Below, in pieces: positions 1 to 7,492 of a stretch of DNA of 64,000 bases. A program made the position numbers and the translations under genes. Each line of letters begins with the position of its first letter. Within the stretch, counting starts at the first letter, position 1. The DNA comes from JACCZX01 sp963786295 (GTDB taxonomy: Bacteria > Pseudomonadota > Gammaproteobacteria > Burkholderiales > Burkholderiaceae_F). The stretch is taken from positions 1-64,000 of the forward strand of contig CAWAYV010000008.1 of assembly GCA_963786295.1 (NCBI GenBank). The letters run 5' to 3'. A model generated the notes under the pieces. The model was not told where the DNA came from. It did no database searches and saw only the letters and a list, made by a program, of their open reading frames with translations.

Positions 1-199
1 CATCGCGCATCTTGACGACTCGACCATACGAATCGATCGAAACGACCTGGAGGACGGGGTCGTTTGGAGCGAGGTTGACGCCGCCTCCCTGGTTCCGGTT
101 CCTTGCGCCTTCCCCTGAGTCGCGCATCTGCGCCTGCAACGGCGCACTCAGAATCAGGGTGACCAGCGTCGCCAGGGTCAATAACTTGGACCGTTCCAT
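1..199 (-). CDS. Secreted protein of unknown function, N-terminal part only
   Basis: An open frame begins with ATG at 199 and runs off the left window edge after 66 codons. GGGAGG lies 6 bases upstream and supports the start. The first ~23 residues form a signal peptide: a basic start (MERSK), a hydrophobic stretch LLTLATLVTLIL and an apparent cleavage site after APLQAQ. The visible mature part is polar (RDSGEGARNRNQGGG) and then reads NLAPNDPVLQVVSID. I do not recognise the family. It is divergent from phaR, with about 150 bases between the starts. The product is inferred to be exported to the periplasm or cell surface. Confidence 0.6.
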   Translation of the reverse strand, partial: MERSKLLTLATLVTLILSAPLQAQMRDSGEGARNRNQGGGVNLAPNDPVLQVVSIDSYGRVVKMRD

Positions 200-349
200 C
201 GTGTGCCTCCCTGAGTGAGCTGCTCGTTCTGACAGTACGAGAGGGATCTTAGTCCAGGTGTTAACGCTCCCACAGTGCGCCTGGCAGGCGGATCGCTGCG
301 CTGCGACATATTGGATAGAATCAGCGATTCGCCGAAGGAGAGGGCAAAC

Positions 350-889
350 ATGGCAACGTCCGTTCGCCTGATCAAGAAGTATCCGAATCGTCGCTTGTAC
401 GACACGCAAACCAGCACCTACATCACGCTGGCCGACGTGAAGCAGCTGGTGCTCGAGCATGAAGATTTTCAGGTAATCGATGCGAAGTCGAACGACGATC
501 TGACGCGGCAGATCCTGCTGCAGATCATTCTTGAAGAAGAGGCGGGCGGGCTTCCGATGTTCTCGGCGCCGATGTTGTCGCACATCATTCGGCTGTACGG
601 CAACGCGATGCAGGGCATGATGGGTTCGTACCTTGAGAAGAATATTCAGGCGTTCATCGACATCCAGGGCAAGCTGCAGGAGCAGAGCAAGGCCTTTTAC
701 GAAACCAACAAGATCGGTCCTGAGATGTGGACGCAGTTCGTCAACATGCAGGCGCCGATGATCCAGTCGATGATGTCGAACTACATCGAGCAATCGAAAA
801 ATCTGTTCGTGCAGATGCAGGAAAACATGCAGAACCAGGCGCGCTCGATGTTCACCGGATTTCCGGGCTTTCCCGGCGACAAGAAGTAA
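350..889 (+). CDS. phaR: Polyhydroxyalkanoate synthesis repressor PhaR
   Basis: This 179-residue protein matches the PhaR family, a DNA- and granule-binding repressor that senses polyhydroxyalkanoate (PHA) and controls phasin and PHA genes. The N-terminal DNA-binding domain (about residues 5-65) carries the family hallmark KKYPNRRLYDT followed by TYITLADV. The C-terminal part is a Gln/Met-rich helical granule-binding region that ends in GFPGFPGDKK. The open frame extends further upstream, but ATG at 350 is chosen because GGAGAGGG sits just before it and because the family starts here. A thiolase that could supply acetoacetyl-CoA for PHA lies 2 kb downstream. No PHA synthase is in the window. 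Confidence 0.93.
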   Translation: MATSVRLIKKYPNRRLYDTQTSTYITLADVKQLVLEHEDFQVIDAKSNDDLTRQILLQIILEEEAGGLPMFSAPMLSHIIRLYGNAMQGMMGSYLEKNIQAFIDIQGKLQEQSKAFYETNKIGPEMWTQFVNMQAPMIQSMMSNYIEQSKNLFVQMQENMQNQARSMFTGFPGFPGDKK

Positions 890-903
890 CTGCCGCGATT
901 GCG

Positions 904-2292
904 ATGACGGTAACAGTGGCGGCGAATCGGCCGCGCAAGCAGGCCGTCAAGCAATGGGGCGCGCCGTCGGTGGGGTTTGTTTCTCTGGGCTGCCCCAAGG
1001 CGCTGGTCGACTCCGAATTGATCATCACGCAGCTGCGCGCCGAAGGCTACGCCACGAGCGCGAGCTACGGCGACGCCGATCTGGTCATCGTCAATACGTG
1101 CGGTTTCATTGACGCTGCGGTCAAGGAGTCGCTCGACGCGATCGGCGAGGCGATCGCCGAAAACGGCAAGGTCATCGTCACAGGTTGCCTGGGAGCGAAG
1201 AAGGATGGCGATCAGAACCTGATCGCCAAAGCGCACCCGAAGGTGCTCGCCGTGACGGGTCCACATGCCGCAGGTGAGGTGCTCGATCACGTGCATCGTC
1301 ATCTACCCAAGCCGCACGATCCGTACACCGATCTTGTACCGCCGGCGGGCATCAAGCTGACGCCGCGGCATTACGCATACCTGAAGATTTCCGAAGGCTG
1401 CAATCATCGCTGCAGCTTCTGCATCATTCCTTCGATGCGTGGCGACCTGGTGTCGCGGCCAATCGGCGACGTGATGCGCGAGGCCGAGAATTTGTTAAAG
1501 CAGGGGGTGCGCGAGCTGCTGGTGATTTCGCAAGACACCAGCGCGTACGGGGTCGACGTCAAGTATCAAGTCGGCTTCGTCGGCGGCCGCGCGGTGCGCA
1601 CGCGCATGACCGACCTGGTCAAAGAGCTCGGGCAGCTCGCGCAGGCCAACGATGCGTGGGTGCGGCTGCATTACGTGTATCCGTATCCGCACGTCGATGA
1701 GATCGTGCCGTTGATGGCTGAAGGAAAAGTGCTTCCATATCTCGACGTGCCGTTTCAACATGCGCATCCGCGCGTGCTAAAGGCGATGAAGCGGCCGGCG
1801 TCGGGCGAGAAAAATATCGAACGAATCCGCGCGTGGCGCGAGATCTGCCCCGACATCACGATCCGCTCGACATTCATTGCCGGCTTCCCGGGCGAGACCG
1901 AGGCCGAGTTCGAGTGTCTGTTGGACTTTCTACGCGAGGCTCAGCTTGATCGTGTCGGATGCTTTGCGTATTCGCCGGTGGATGGCGCAGCGGCGAACGC
2001 GTTGCCAGATCACGTGCCGGACGACATTCGCGAAGAGCGGCGTGGCCGCCTGATGCAACTGCAGCAGCAGATCTCCGCGCAGCGCCTGCAGCGCAAGGTA
2101 GGTACGGTGCAGCGCGTGTTGATCGACGAGGTCGGACCGACGGTCGCGACGGGTCGCACATCGGCTGACGCGCCGGAAATTGACGGCATTGTTGAGATTG
2201 CGACGGGCCGTCGCAAGTTAAAGGCCGGTGAGTTCGTTGATGTGAGTATTACGTCCGCCGCCGAACACGATTTGCGCGGCACGCTCGCGTGA
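904..2292 (+). CDS. rimO: Ribosomal protein S12 methylthiotransferase RimO
   Basis: RimO is a radical-SAM enzyme that adds a methylthio group to the conserved aspartate of ribosomal protein S12. The 462-residue product has the N-terminal UPF0004 domain (SLGCPKALVDSE near residue 24 and a VNTCGFIDAA motif), the radical-SAM triad CNHRCSFC (Cys166, 170, 173) and a C-terminal TRAM domain. The open frame could extend upstream into phaR, but ATG at 904 gives the normal family length and lies 14 bases after the phaR stop. It is probably co-transcribed with phaR. The reading frame is intact. Confidence 0.95.
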   Translation: MTVTVAANRPRKQAVKQWGAPSVGFVSLGCPKALVDSELIITQLRAEGYATSASYGDADLVIVNTCGFIDAAVKESLDAIGEAIAENGKVIVTGCLGAKKDGDQNLIAKAHPKVLAVTGPHAAGEVLDHVHRHLPKPHDPYTDLVPPAGIKLTPRHYAYLKISEGCNHRCSFCIIPSMRGDLVSRPIGDVMREAENLLKQGVRELLVISQDTSAYGVDVKYQVGFVGGRAVRTRMTDLVKELGQLAQANDAWVRLHYVYPYPHVDEIVPLMAEGKVLPYLDVPFQHAHPRVLKAMKRPASGEKNIERIRAWREICPDITIRSTFIAGFPGETEAEFECLLDFLREAQLDRVGCFAYSPVDGAAANALPDHVPDDIREERRGRLMQLQQQISAQRLQRKVGTVQRVLIDEVGPTVATGRTSADAPEIDGIVEIATGRRKLKAGEFVDVSITSAAEHDLRGTLA

Positions 2293-2303
2293 GCTGACAC
2301 GCA

Positions 2304-2904
2304 ATGAACGCGCTGCGATTCGGTGCCACCCTCGCGTTGTTGACCTTGCTCGCACCGTCTGCGCTCGCGCAGGTCAGCGTAACGGCGTTCGGCGGCTACG
2401 CCGTCAGCGAAGGCATCGACAACGCCACGACCGGCGAGCGGGCGAGTGTCAAATCGGGCGTGACGTTCGGCGCTGCCGTTGACTACGATCTCGATTCGGT
2501 CACGCCAGCTGCAGCTGTTCTATGGTCAGCAGAACACGACGCTTGATCCGGGCGGCGGCCAGCCCAGATTCGATCTGAGGGTGCAGTACCTTCATTTGGG
2601 CGGTACCTACTTCTTCGATGGACCGATCGGGCGCGGACCCTACGCTGTGGGCGGACTCGGCGCGACTCATTTTTCGCCGAGCCTGAACGGGCTGCACAGC
2701 GAAACGGGGTTTTCGATGAACGTCGGGTTCGGATATCTGTGGCCGCTGGGCACTGCGGTGGCGGTCAGAGCGGAAGCGCGCGGGTTTATCACGTTCCTGA
2801 ACAGCTCGGGTGGATTGTTTTGCTCGGGTGGTTGCATAGTGCTGTTGAGCGGTGATGGGTTTGCGCAAGGTCAAGTGATGCTGGGATTGACTGCGAGATT
2901 CTAG
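2304..2904 (+). pseudogene. Small outer-membrane beta-barrel protein, frameshifted
   Basis: The first 65 codons encode a signal peptide (LALLTLLAPSALAQ) and two beta strands ending in AVDYDLDSV. The rest of the barrel continues one frame over, from RQLQLFYGQQNT to a terminal aromatic residue in LGLTARF, which is typical of outer-membrane proteins. The switch lies at about 2499-2506 and equals one extra base or two missing bases. Alternating hydrophobic strands with Gly/Tyr/Phe suggest an 8-strand OmpW/OmpX-like barrel of about 200 residues. The gene follows rimO by 11 bases. If the shift is real the gene is dead; if it is a sequencing error this is one intact CDS. No specific function can be given. 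Confidence 0.65.
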
Positions 2905-2919
2905 GAAGGCGAGGTTGCG

Positions 2920-4101
2920 ATGAGAGAAGTGGTCGTTGTTGCCGGTGCTCGCACCGCGATTGGAACATTCGGTGGCAGTTTGAAAGATGTGCCGCCGAGT
3001 CAACTGGGCGCGATCGTCGTGGCGGAGGCTCTGAAGCGCGCACAGGTGAAGGGCGAGGAAGTCGGCCACGTCGTGTTTGGCCACGTCGTCAACACCGAGC
3101 CGAAGGATATGTATCTGGCGCGCGTCGCAGCGTTAAACGGCGGCGTCGCGCAGGGCGCGCCTTGTTTGACGCTGAATCGCCTCTGCGGCAGCGGCCTGCA
3201 AGCGATTATCTCGGCCGCGCAATCGATCACGCTCGGTGATGCCGATATCGCGATCGCTGGCGGCGCGGAAAACATGTCGCGTGGGCCATTCATATTGCCG
3301 ACCGGTCGCTGGGGGCAGCGCATGGGCGACTTCAAGACAATCGACATGATGGTGGGTGCACTGCACGATCCATTCGACGTGATTCACATGGGGGTCACGG
3401 CGGAGAACGTCGCCAAGAAATGGAGCATTACGCGTGAAGAGCAGGACAAGCTCGCGGTCGAGAGCCATCGCCGCGCCGCGACCGCGACGAAGGAGGGTCG
3501 CTTCAAGAGCCAGATCGTGCCGGTCGAAGTAAAGGGCAAGAAGGGCCCGACGGTGTTCGACACCGACGAGCATTTTCGCGACGGCGCGACGCTGGAAGAC
3601 ATGGCGAAGCTGAAGCCGGTATTCGCGAAGGAAAACGGAACGGTCACTGCAGGCAATGCGTCCGGCATCAACGACGGCGCGGCTGCAGTGGTGCTGATGG
3701 AGCGCAGCGTCGCCGAGAAACGCGGCTTGAAGCCGATGGCGAGGCTGGTCAGCTACGGCCATGCGGGTGTTGATCCAAAGTACATGGGCATCGGTCCTGT
3801 GCCGTCGACGAGAAAAGCGCTCGAGCGTGCGGGACTGAAGGTTTCCGATCTCGATGTGATCGAAGCGAACGAGGCGTTTGCCGCCCAAGCTTGCGCAGTA
3901 GCAAAGGACCTGGGCTTTCCCGCCGACAAGTTGAACCCGAACGGCAGCGGCATCTCCCTTGGCCATCCGATCGGCGCGACCGGCGCGATGATTACCGTCA
4001 AAGCGCTGTACGAACTCGAGCGGATCGGCGGCCGCTACGCGCTGACGACGATGTGCATCGGCGGCGGGCAGGGGATTGCGGCGGTGTTCGAGCGGATGTA
4101 A
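2920..4101 (+). CDS. Acetyl-CoA acetyltransferase (thiolase)
   Basis: This biosynthetic-type thiolase condenses two acetyl-CoA to acetoacetyl-CoA, or runs in reverse in degradation. The 393-residue length is typical. All catalytic residues are visible: nucleophile Cys89 in NRLCGSG, His349 in GHPIGATGA and Cys379 in MCIGGGQG. The start at 2920 is preceded by GAAGGCGAGG. It could feed PHA synthesis (phaA/bktB role) given phaR nearby, or beta-oxidation and ketone-body use (atoB role). The sequence alone does not separate these, so no symbol is assigned. Confidence 0.93.
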   Translation: MREVVVVAGARTAIGTFGGSLKDVPPSQLGAIVVAEALKRAQVKGEEVGHVVFGHVVNTEPKDMYLARVAALNGGVAQGAPCLTLNRLCGSGLQAIISAAQSITLGDADIAIAGGAENMSRGPFILPTGRWGQRMGDFKTIDMMVGALHDPFDVIHMGVTAENVAKKWSITREEQDKLAVESHRRAATATKEGRFKSQIVPVEVKGKKGPTVFDTDEHFRDGATLEDMAKLKPVFAKENGTVTAGNASGINDGAAAVVLMERSVAEKRGLKPMARLVSYGHAGVDPKYMGIGPVPSTRKALERAGLKVSDLDVIEANEAFAAQACAVAKDLGFPADKLNPNGSGISLGHPIGATGAMITVKALYELERIGGRYALTTMCIGGGQGIAAVFERM

Positions 4102-4158
4102 GCAGCGTCAAGTGTCAGCATGTAAAGCGGCCGCGCGGCATACGCCGTTGAGGTAGAC

Positions 4159-4756
4159 ATGACGTGCGATGAGTTTTCCGAATCCCGCAGGCGGTTGCTG
4201 CTCGCAGTGGGGGGTGGTATTTGCGCGCCCGTTGCGGACACAAACGCTGCGGCTGCTGAGACACCGGAAGATCGTCTGCGCGCACTGCTGACGTGACCGG
4301 CGCTCGTTGAGGTTGTTGCGCGGCGATCAACATCTAGAAGCTACGTACTGGACGGTCAACGCCGGCTACAACCGGGACGAGTACCTGAACATCTGCTGGA
4401 TGTTGCGCGACCTGCAGGCCGATCGCGTCATCCCAATCGATCATGGTTTGCTCGATGTGTTGTGTGGGGTGCAGGCGTGGCTGGCTAGCACGGGTGTTGA
4501 CGCGCCGCTTCGTATTCATTCGGGCTACCGGACGCAGAAAACGAACAAGCTCACCGAAGGTGCGGCGCTCGACTCACGGCATATCGTCGGACGAGCAGCG
4601 GATATCAGCGTGGCGGGAGTGTCGAACGTCAAGCTGGCCGGCATGGCGAGTCTGCTCGGTCGCGGCGGCACCGGGCTTTATCCGGGACGCAACTTTGTTC
4701 ACGTCGACACCGGCGATGAACGAATCTGGATCGATCGCCCACGCAAGAAGGTCTAG
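4159..4756 (+). pseudogene. DUF882 / YcbK-type murein peptidase-like protein, frameshifted
   Basis: ATG at 4159 opens a frame with a Tat-like signal (SRRRLLLAVGGG, then ANAAAAE) that stops at 4294. The adjacent frame then reads RRSLRLLRGDQHLEATYW and continues to 4756 with the DUF882/peptidase M15-like core: RIHSGYRT at about 4513, DSRHIVGRAADI at about 4570 and FVHVDTG near the end. These are the zinc-ligand His/Asp/His positions of YcbK (MepK-like murein endopeptidases). One extra base, or two lost, between about 4285 and 4296 separates signal and enzyme. A TTG at 4307 is the first start in the second frame, but it would give a cytoplasmic product. The likely original protein is about 200 residues and exported. 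Confidence 0.7.
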
Positions 4757-4762
4757 CGCAGT

Positions 4763-5914
4763 CTACTGAACGCCGTGCGTCTGCAGCCAGGCGAGCTTCG
4801 CTGCATATAGCTCGCGGTCATTGCGTGTCACACCATTCTCCAGCGCAAGAGTTAAATGCTTTCTGGCCGGCTCGATGTCTCCCAGCTTGACGTTGGCAAG
4901 GGCGAGCCAGTAGTGAGACTCAGCATGATAGTGGGCGCGAGCGACTTCTTTGGCGAACAGATCTCTGGCGTCCTTGAAGTTTCCCTGTTCCATGGCCGCC
5001 AGACCGAGATTGAAGTAATGAAACGGCCCGACCGCTTCGATCTGCGCCAGCCTGCGCAATAAGTCCGCCGATTCCGCGCTGCGCCCCTGCCGAGCGAAAA
5101 CCTGAGCCAGGTTGGACATCGCTCGTGTATTCGTTGGCTCACGCTCCAGAAGGTAGCTGAATACCGTTGCAGCCTGAGCCAAGTCGCCGCGGCGCATGTA
5201 GGTAACGCCAAGCGTGTTGTGCGAGCCGAAATACTCGGGGCTCTGAAAAACGGCCTCGCGCGCCCATGCGTAGGCGTCATCTAATCGCCCTTCGACAAGC
5301 GCTTCGACCGCCTTGTTATTCATGTACATGGCAACGATGGTTTCCTCTTGAATCTCGCGTGAGCGCAGTGCACGCAGGTTCTCTCCGGGTAAGAAAGTCG
5401 ATCGTCAGCGCGTTTGCGGGTCCCATCGAAGCCGTATCGTGACAATTTTCTGTCGAGCGTTACATTGACATGGCCGCTGCGCACGAGCAGGCCGCCGCTG
5501 CGACCCCAGGTTTCCTCCAGATACGCGCTCTGATATCTGACCTGCAACCCGATCTCCTTCGCAAACGCGGCGGTCATAACGACCAGCGAAAGGCAATTTC
5601 CGGCGCGCGCGTCGAATGCCTGCGAAGCATTGCGGGTCATGCTGGCGTCGTACTGCAGCTTTAGCTGATCCCTCTGGTAAAGCGCATGGATCAAACCTTG
5701 CTGCGGACCCATCAGCCGCAACTGAGGGGTGATCTCTGTCTTCAAATAGAGCTTCATCCGGTCGCTCAGTGCAAACACGTCGGCGGCGGTGACTGCGCTC
5801 GGAAGGCGCGGAGAAAAGGTGGTCCTTGAAGAGGAATTCCGGTGGCGCTATGCGCGGCTGCGGGCTGGCGCACGCCGCCAGCAATACGCACACAAGAGCT
5901 GCCCAATTACGCAT
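4763..5914 (-). pseudogene. Transglutaminase-like / TPR lipoprotein, broken by several frameshifts
   Basis: Three minus-strand pieces form one protein. The first, from ATG 5914, gives a lipoprotein signal (ALVCVLLAACASP) and PPEFLFKDHLF. The second frame gives VFALSDRMKLYL, a transglutaminase-like core with ARAGNCLSLV (Cys in the usual nucleophile setting) and HVNVTLD. A short stretch in the third frame reads NALTIDFL, and the last frame gives NLRALRSREI followed by tetratricopeptide repeats to 4763. Frames switch near 5795-5810, 5410-5420 and 5380-5395, each consistent with one extra base. Such proteins (~380 residues) occur in Burkholderiales as periplasmic lipoproteins of unknown role. The TPR part alone has an ATG at 5329 and could still be made. 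Confidence 0.62.
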
Positions 5915-5938
5915 TCGGTCTGTCCTTCCTGGCGCCGG

Positions 5939-5955
5939 TTACCCCCAGGGGGTAA
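5939..5955. repeat. Perfect palindrome upstream of the lipoprotein gene
   Basis: The 17-base motif TTACCCCCAGGGGGTAA has 8-bp arms around a single central base. It lies 25 bases upstream of the ATG at 5914 (minus strand) and 48 bases beyond the serB stop. There is no T-run on either side, so it is not an intrinsic terminator. Its place suggests an operator for a dimeric regulator, but this is inference. Confidence 0.4.
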
Positions 5956-6002
5956 GGACGCACAATAAGCATATCGCGATCGCCGTTTTGCGGTGTGCCA
6001 AA

Positions 6003-6866
6003 TTAGCTACCGTTCGTAAACCAGTTGAGCACGCCGTCCAGTCCGCTGTGATCCAACGCGTAGGTCGCCTGCTCACGTACGACCGGCTTGGCACGGTACG
6101 CGACTGAAATGCCCCCCAGCTGCATCATCTTGACGTCGTTGGCGCCGTCCCCGATCACGATCGCTTTCGCGGTCGCGCAGCCGATCTCCGCACAAACGTC
6201 GCGTACCGCCTGCGCCTTGCCTTCAGCATCGATGATTTCGCCGCCGTTCGGGCCCGTTACCTTCCCGCTCAAGTGGCCGTCGACAATTTCAAGCTCGTTC
6301 GAGCGTGTGTAGTCGATGTTCAACTTCGCCTTCAGGCGCTCGGTGAAGAATGTGAAGCCTCCGGTCGCGAGCAGCGTCTTCAATCCCGCATTGCGGCATT
6401 CGGATACAAGCCGTTGTGCGCCGTCGTTGAGCGCCAGCTTTTCGTCGTGGACTCTTGCGAGCAGCGTCGCTTCCACCCCCGCCAACAGCGATACTCGCCG
6501 TCTGAGGCTTTCCTTGTAATCGACTTCACCGCGCATCGCGGCGTCCGTGATCGCGGCAATCTGCTCGCCCTTGCCCGCATACGCGGCGACTTCGTCGAGC
6601 GTTTCGATATTGACCAAGGTCGAATCCATATCGAGAGCCAGCAGGCGAAAATCGGACAAGCGCAGGCGAGGGTCGACGAAGGCGTTGTCGAGCTTCCAGA
6701 AGTCGGACAGCCCTTGCACCGCCTTACGCGTCTCGGCATCGTCGCGAACCGCAACGCAACGCGCAGCGCGCGTGTACAAAGTAATCCGCTCGGGCAGACA
6801 GACGACCTTGAATGTGTCGAGTGCTTCGGGCGACAACTTCGGCCCTTGTATAACGAGATCCTTCAT
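6003..6866 (-). CDS. serB: Phosphoserine phosphatase
   Basis: SerB removes the phosphate from O-phosphoserine in the last step of L-serine synthesis. It is a HAD-superfamily enzyme. In this 287-residue protein the DxDxT nucleophile motif is DMDST (Asp79/Asp81). Further HAD motifs are LLATGGFTFF (motif II Thr), the Lys in AEGKAQAV and GDGANDVKMM (motif IV). The N-terminal ~75 residues form the short regulatory-like region usual in betaproteobacterial SerB. The start at 6866 is the only well-placed ATG. No operon partner is evident; mfd follows further along on the same strand. Confidence 0.95.
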   Translation of the reverse strand: MKDLVIQGPKLSPEALDTFKVVCLPERITLYTRAARCVAVRDDAETRKAVQGLSDFWKLDNAFVDPRLRLSDFRLLALDMDSTLVNIETLDEVAAYAGKGEQIAAITDAAMRGEVDYKESLRRRVSLLAGVEATLLARVHDEKLALNDGAQRLVSECRNAGLKTLLATGGFTFFTERLKAKLNIDYTRSNELEIVDGHLSGKVTGPNGGEIIDAEGKAQAVRDVCAEIGCATAKAIVIGDGANDVKMMQLGGISVAYRAKPVVREQATYALDHSGLDGVLNWFTNGS

Positions 6867-6954
6867 CGCCGGAAGTTTAGATTGCCGGTGACTTTCAAAT
6901 TGAACTGCGCGTGAGCTAACCTGCGCATCGCGTTTACCTCGAACGGAGGGTTCG

Positions 6955-7047
6955 GTGATTCGAATTTTGTTTTTGACTGTGGCTCCGGTTTTTGCTATGG
7001 CGCAGATGGGAGTTGAGGGCTATCAGCCAATGACGGCTGCAAAGTGA
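6955..7047 (+). CDS. Possible small secreted peptide or gene remnant (30 codons)
   Basis: GTG at 6955 is preceded by a good GGAGGG at 6945-6950 and opens a frame with a signal-peptide-like start (IRILFLTVAPVFAMAQ) that stops after 30 codons. The remainder, MGVEGYQPMTAAK, is too short to classify. It sits between serB (divergent) and a GNAT gene 16 bases downstream. It may be a leader for the GNAT, the stump of a truncated secreted gene, or chance. Confidence 0.3.
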   Translation: MIRILFLTVAPVFAMAQMGVEGYQPMTAAK

Positions 7048-7063
7048 GTCGAGACGCTTTGCA

Positions 7064-7492
7064 ATGGAGTCGTTTCGCACCGAGTCTCAACTGGATCCGA
7101 CCGACGCCGATGTTTCGCCGATCGATCGCGGCTTGCACAGCTACAACCAGCAAGCCGCCGACCTCGCCGCGATTCACCGCTTCGCGTGTTATGCGAGGAG
7201 TCCTGAAGGAACGTTAGTCGGTGGAGCGCTTGCACGTTGGTGGGGCACGGCGTGCGAGCTGCAGCAGTTGTGGGTGGACGAAGCGTTGCGCCGTCGCGGG
7301 ATTGGCGCTTTGCTTATGCAACGAGTCGAAGCGACTGCGATCGAGCACGGATGCCGGCTGATCTATCTCGATACGTTCAGCTTTCAGGCGCCGGAGTTCT
7401 ATTACGGTCTCGGTTACGAGATCGCATGCCAGCTCGATGGATTTCCCGACGGCGGCTCGAAGTTCATCTTGCGCAAAGCATTGGTTAACTAG
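7064..7492 (+). CDS. GNAT-family N-acetyltransferase
   Basis: This 142-residue protein has the acetyl-CoA binding motif A of GNAT enzymes: LQQLWVDEALRRRGIGALLM, with the R-R-G-I-G pyrophosphate loop at residues 77-82, followed by a core helix and DTFSFQAPEFYYGLGYE, the usual motif B. The substrate is not known. Related small GNATs in Burkholderiales carry this same FYxxLGYE ending. Its 3' end overlaps the mfd 3' end by 8 bases (convergent). Confidence 0.85.
   Translation: MESFRTESQLDPTDADVSPIDRGLHSYNQQAADLAAIHRFACYARSPEGTLVGGALARWWGTACELQQLWVDEALRRRGIGALLMQRVEATAIEHGCRLIYLDTFSFQAPEFYYGLGYEIACQLDGFPDGGSKFILRKALVN

Noticed and set aside
4102..4158. Terminator between the thiolase and DUF882 genes
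   Set aside because: Only a short GCGGCCGCGC palindrome is present, with no T-run or clear loop.
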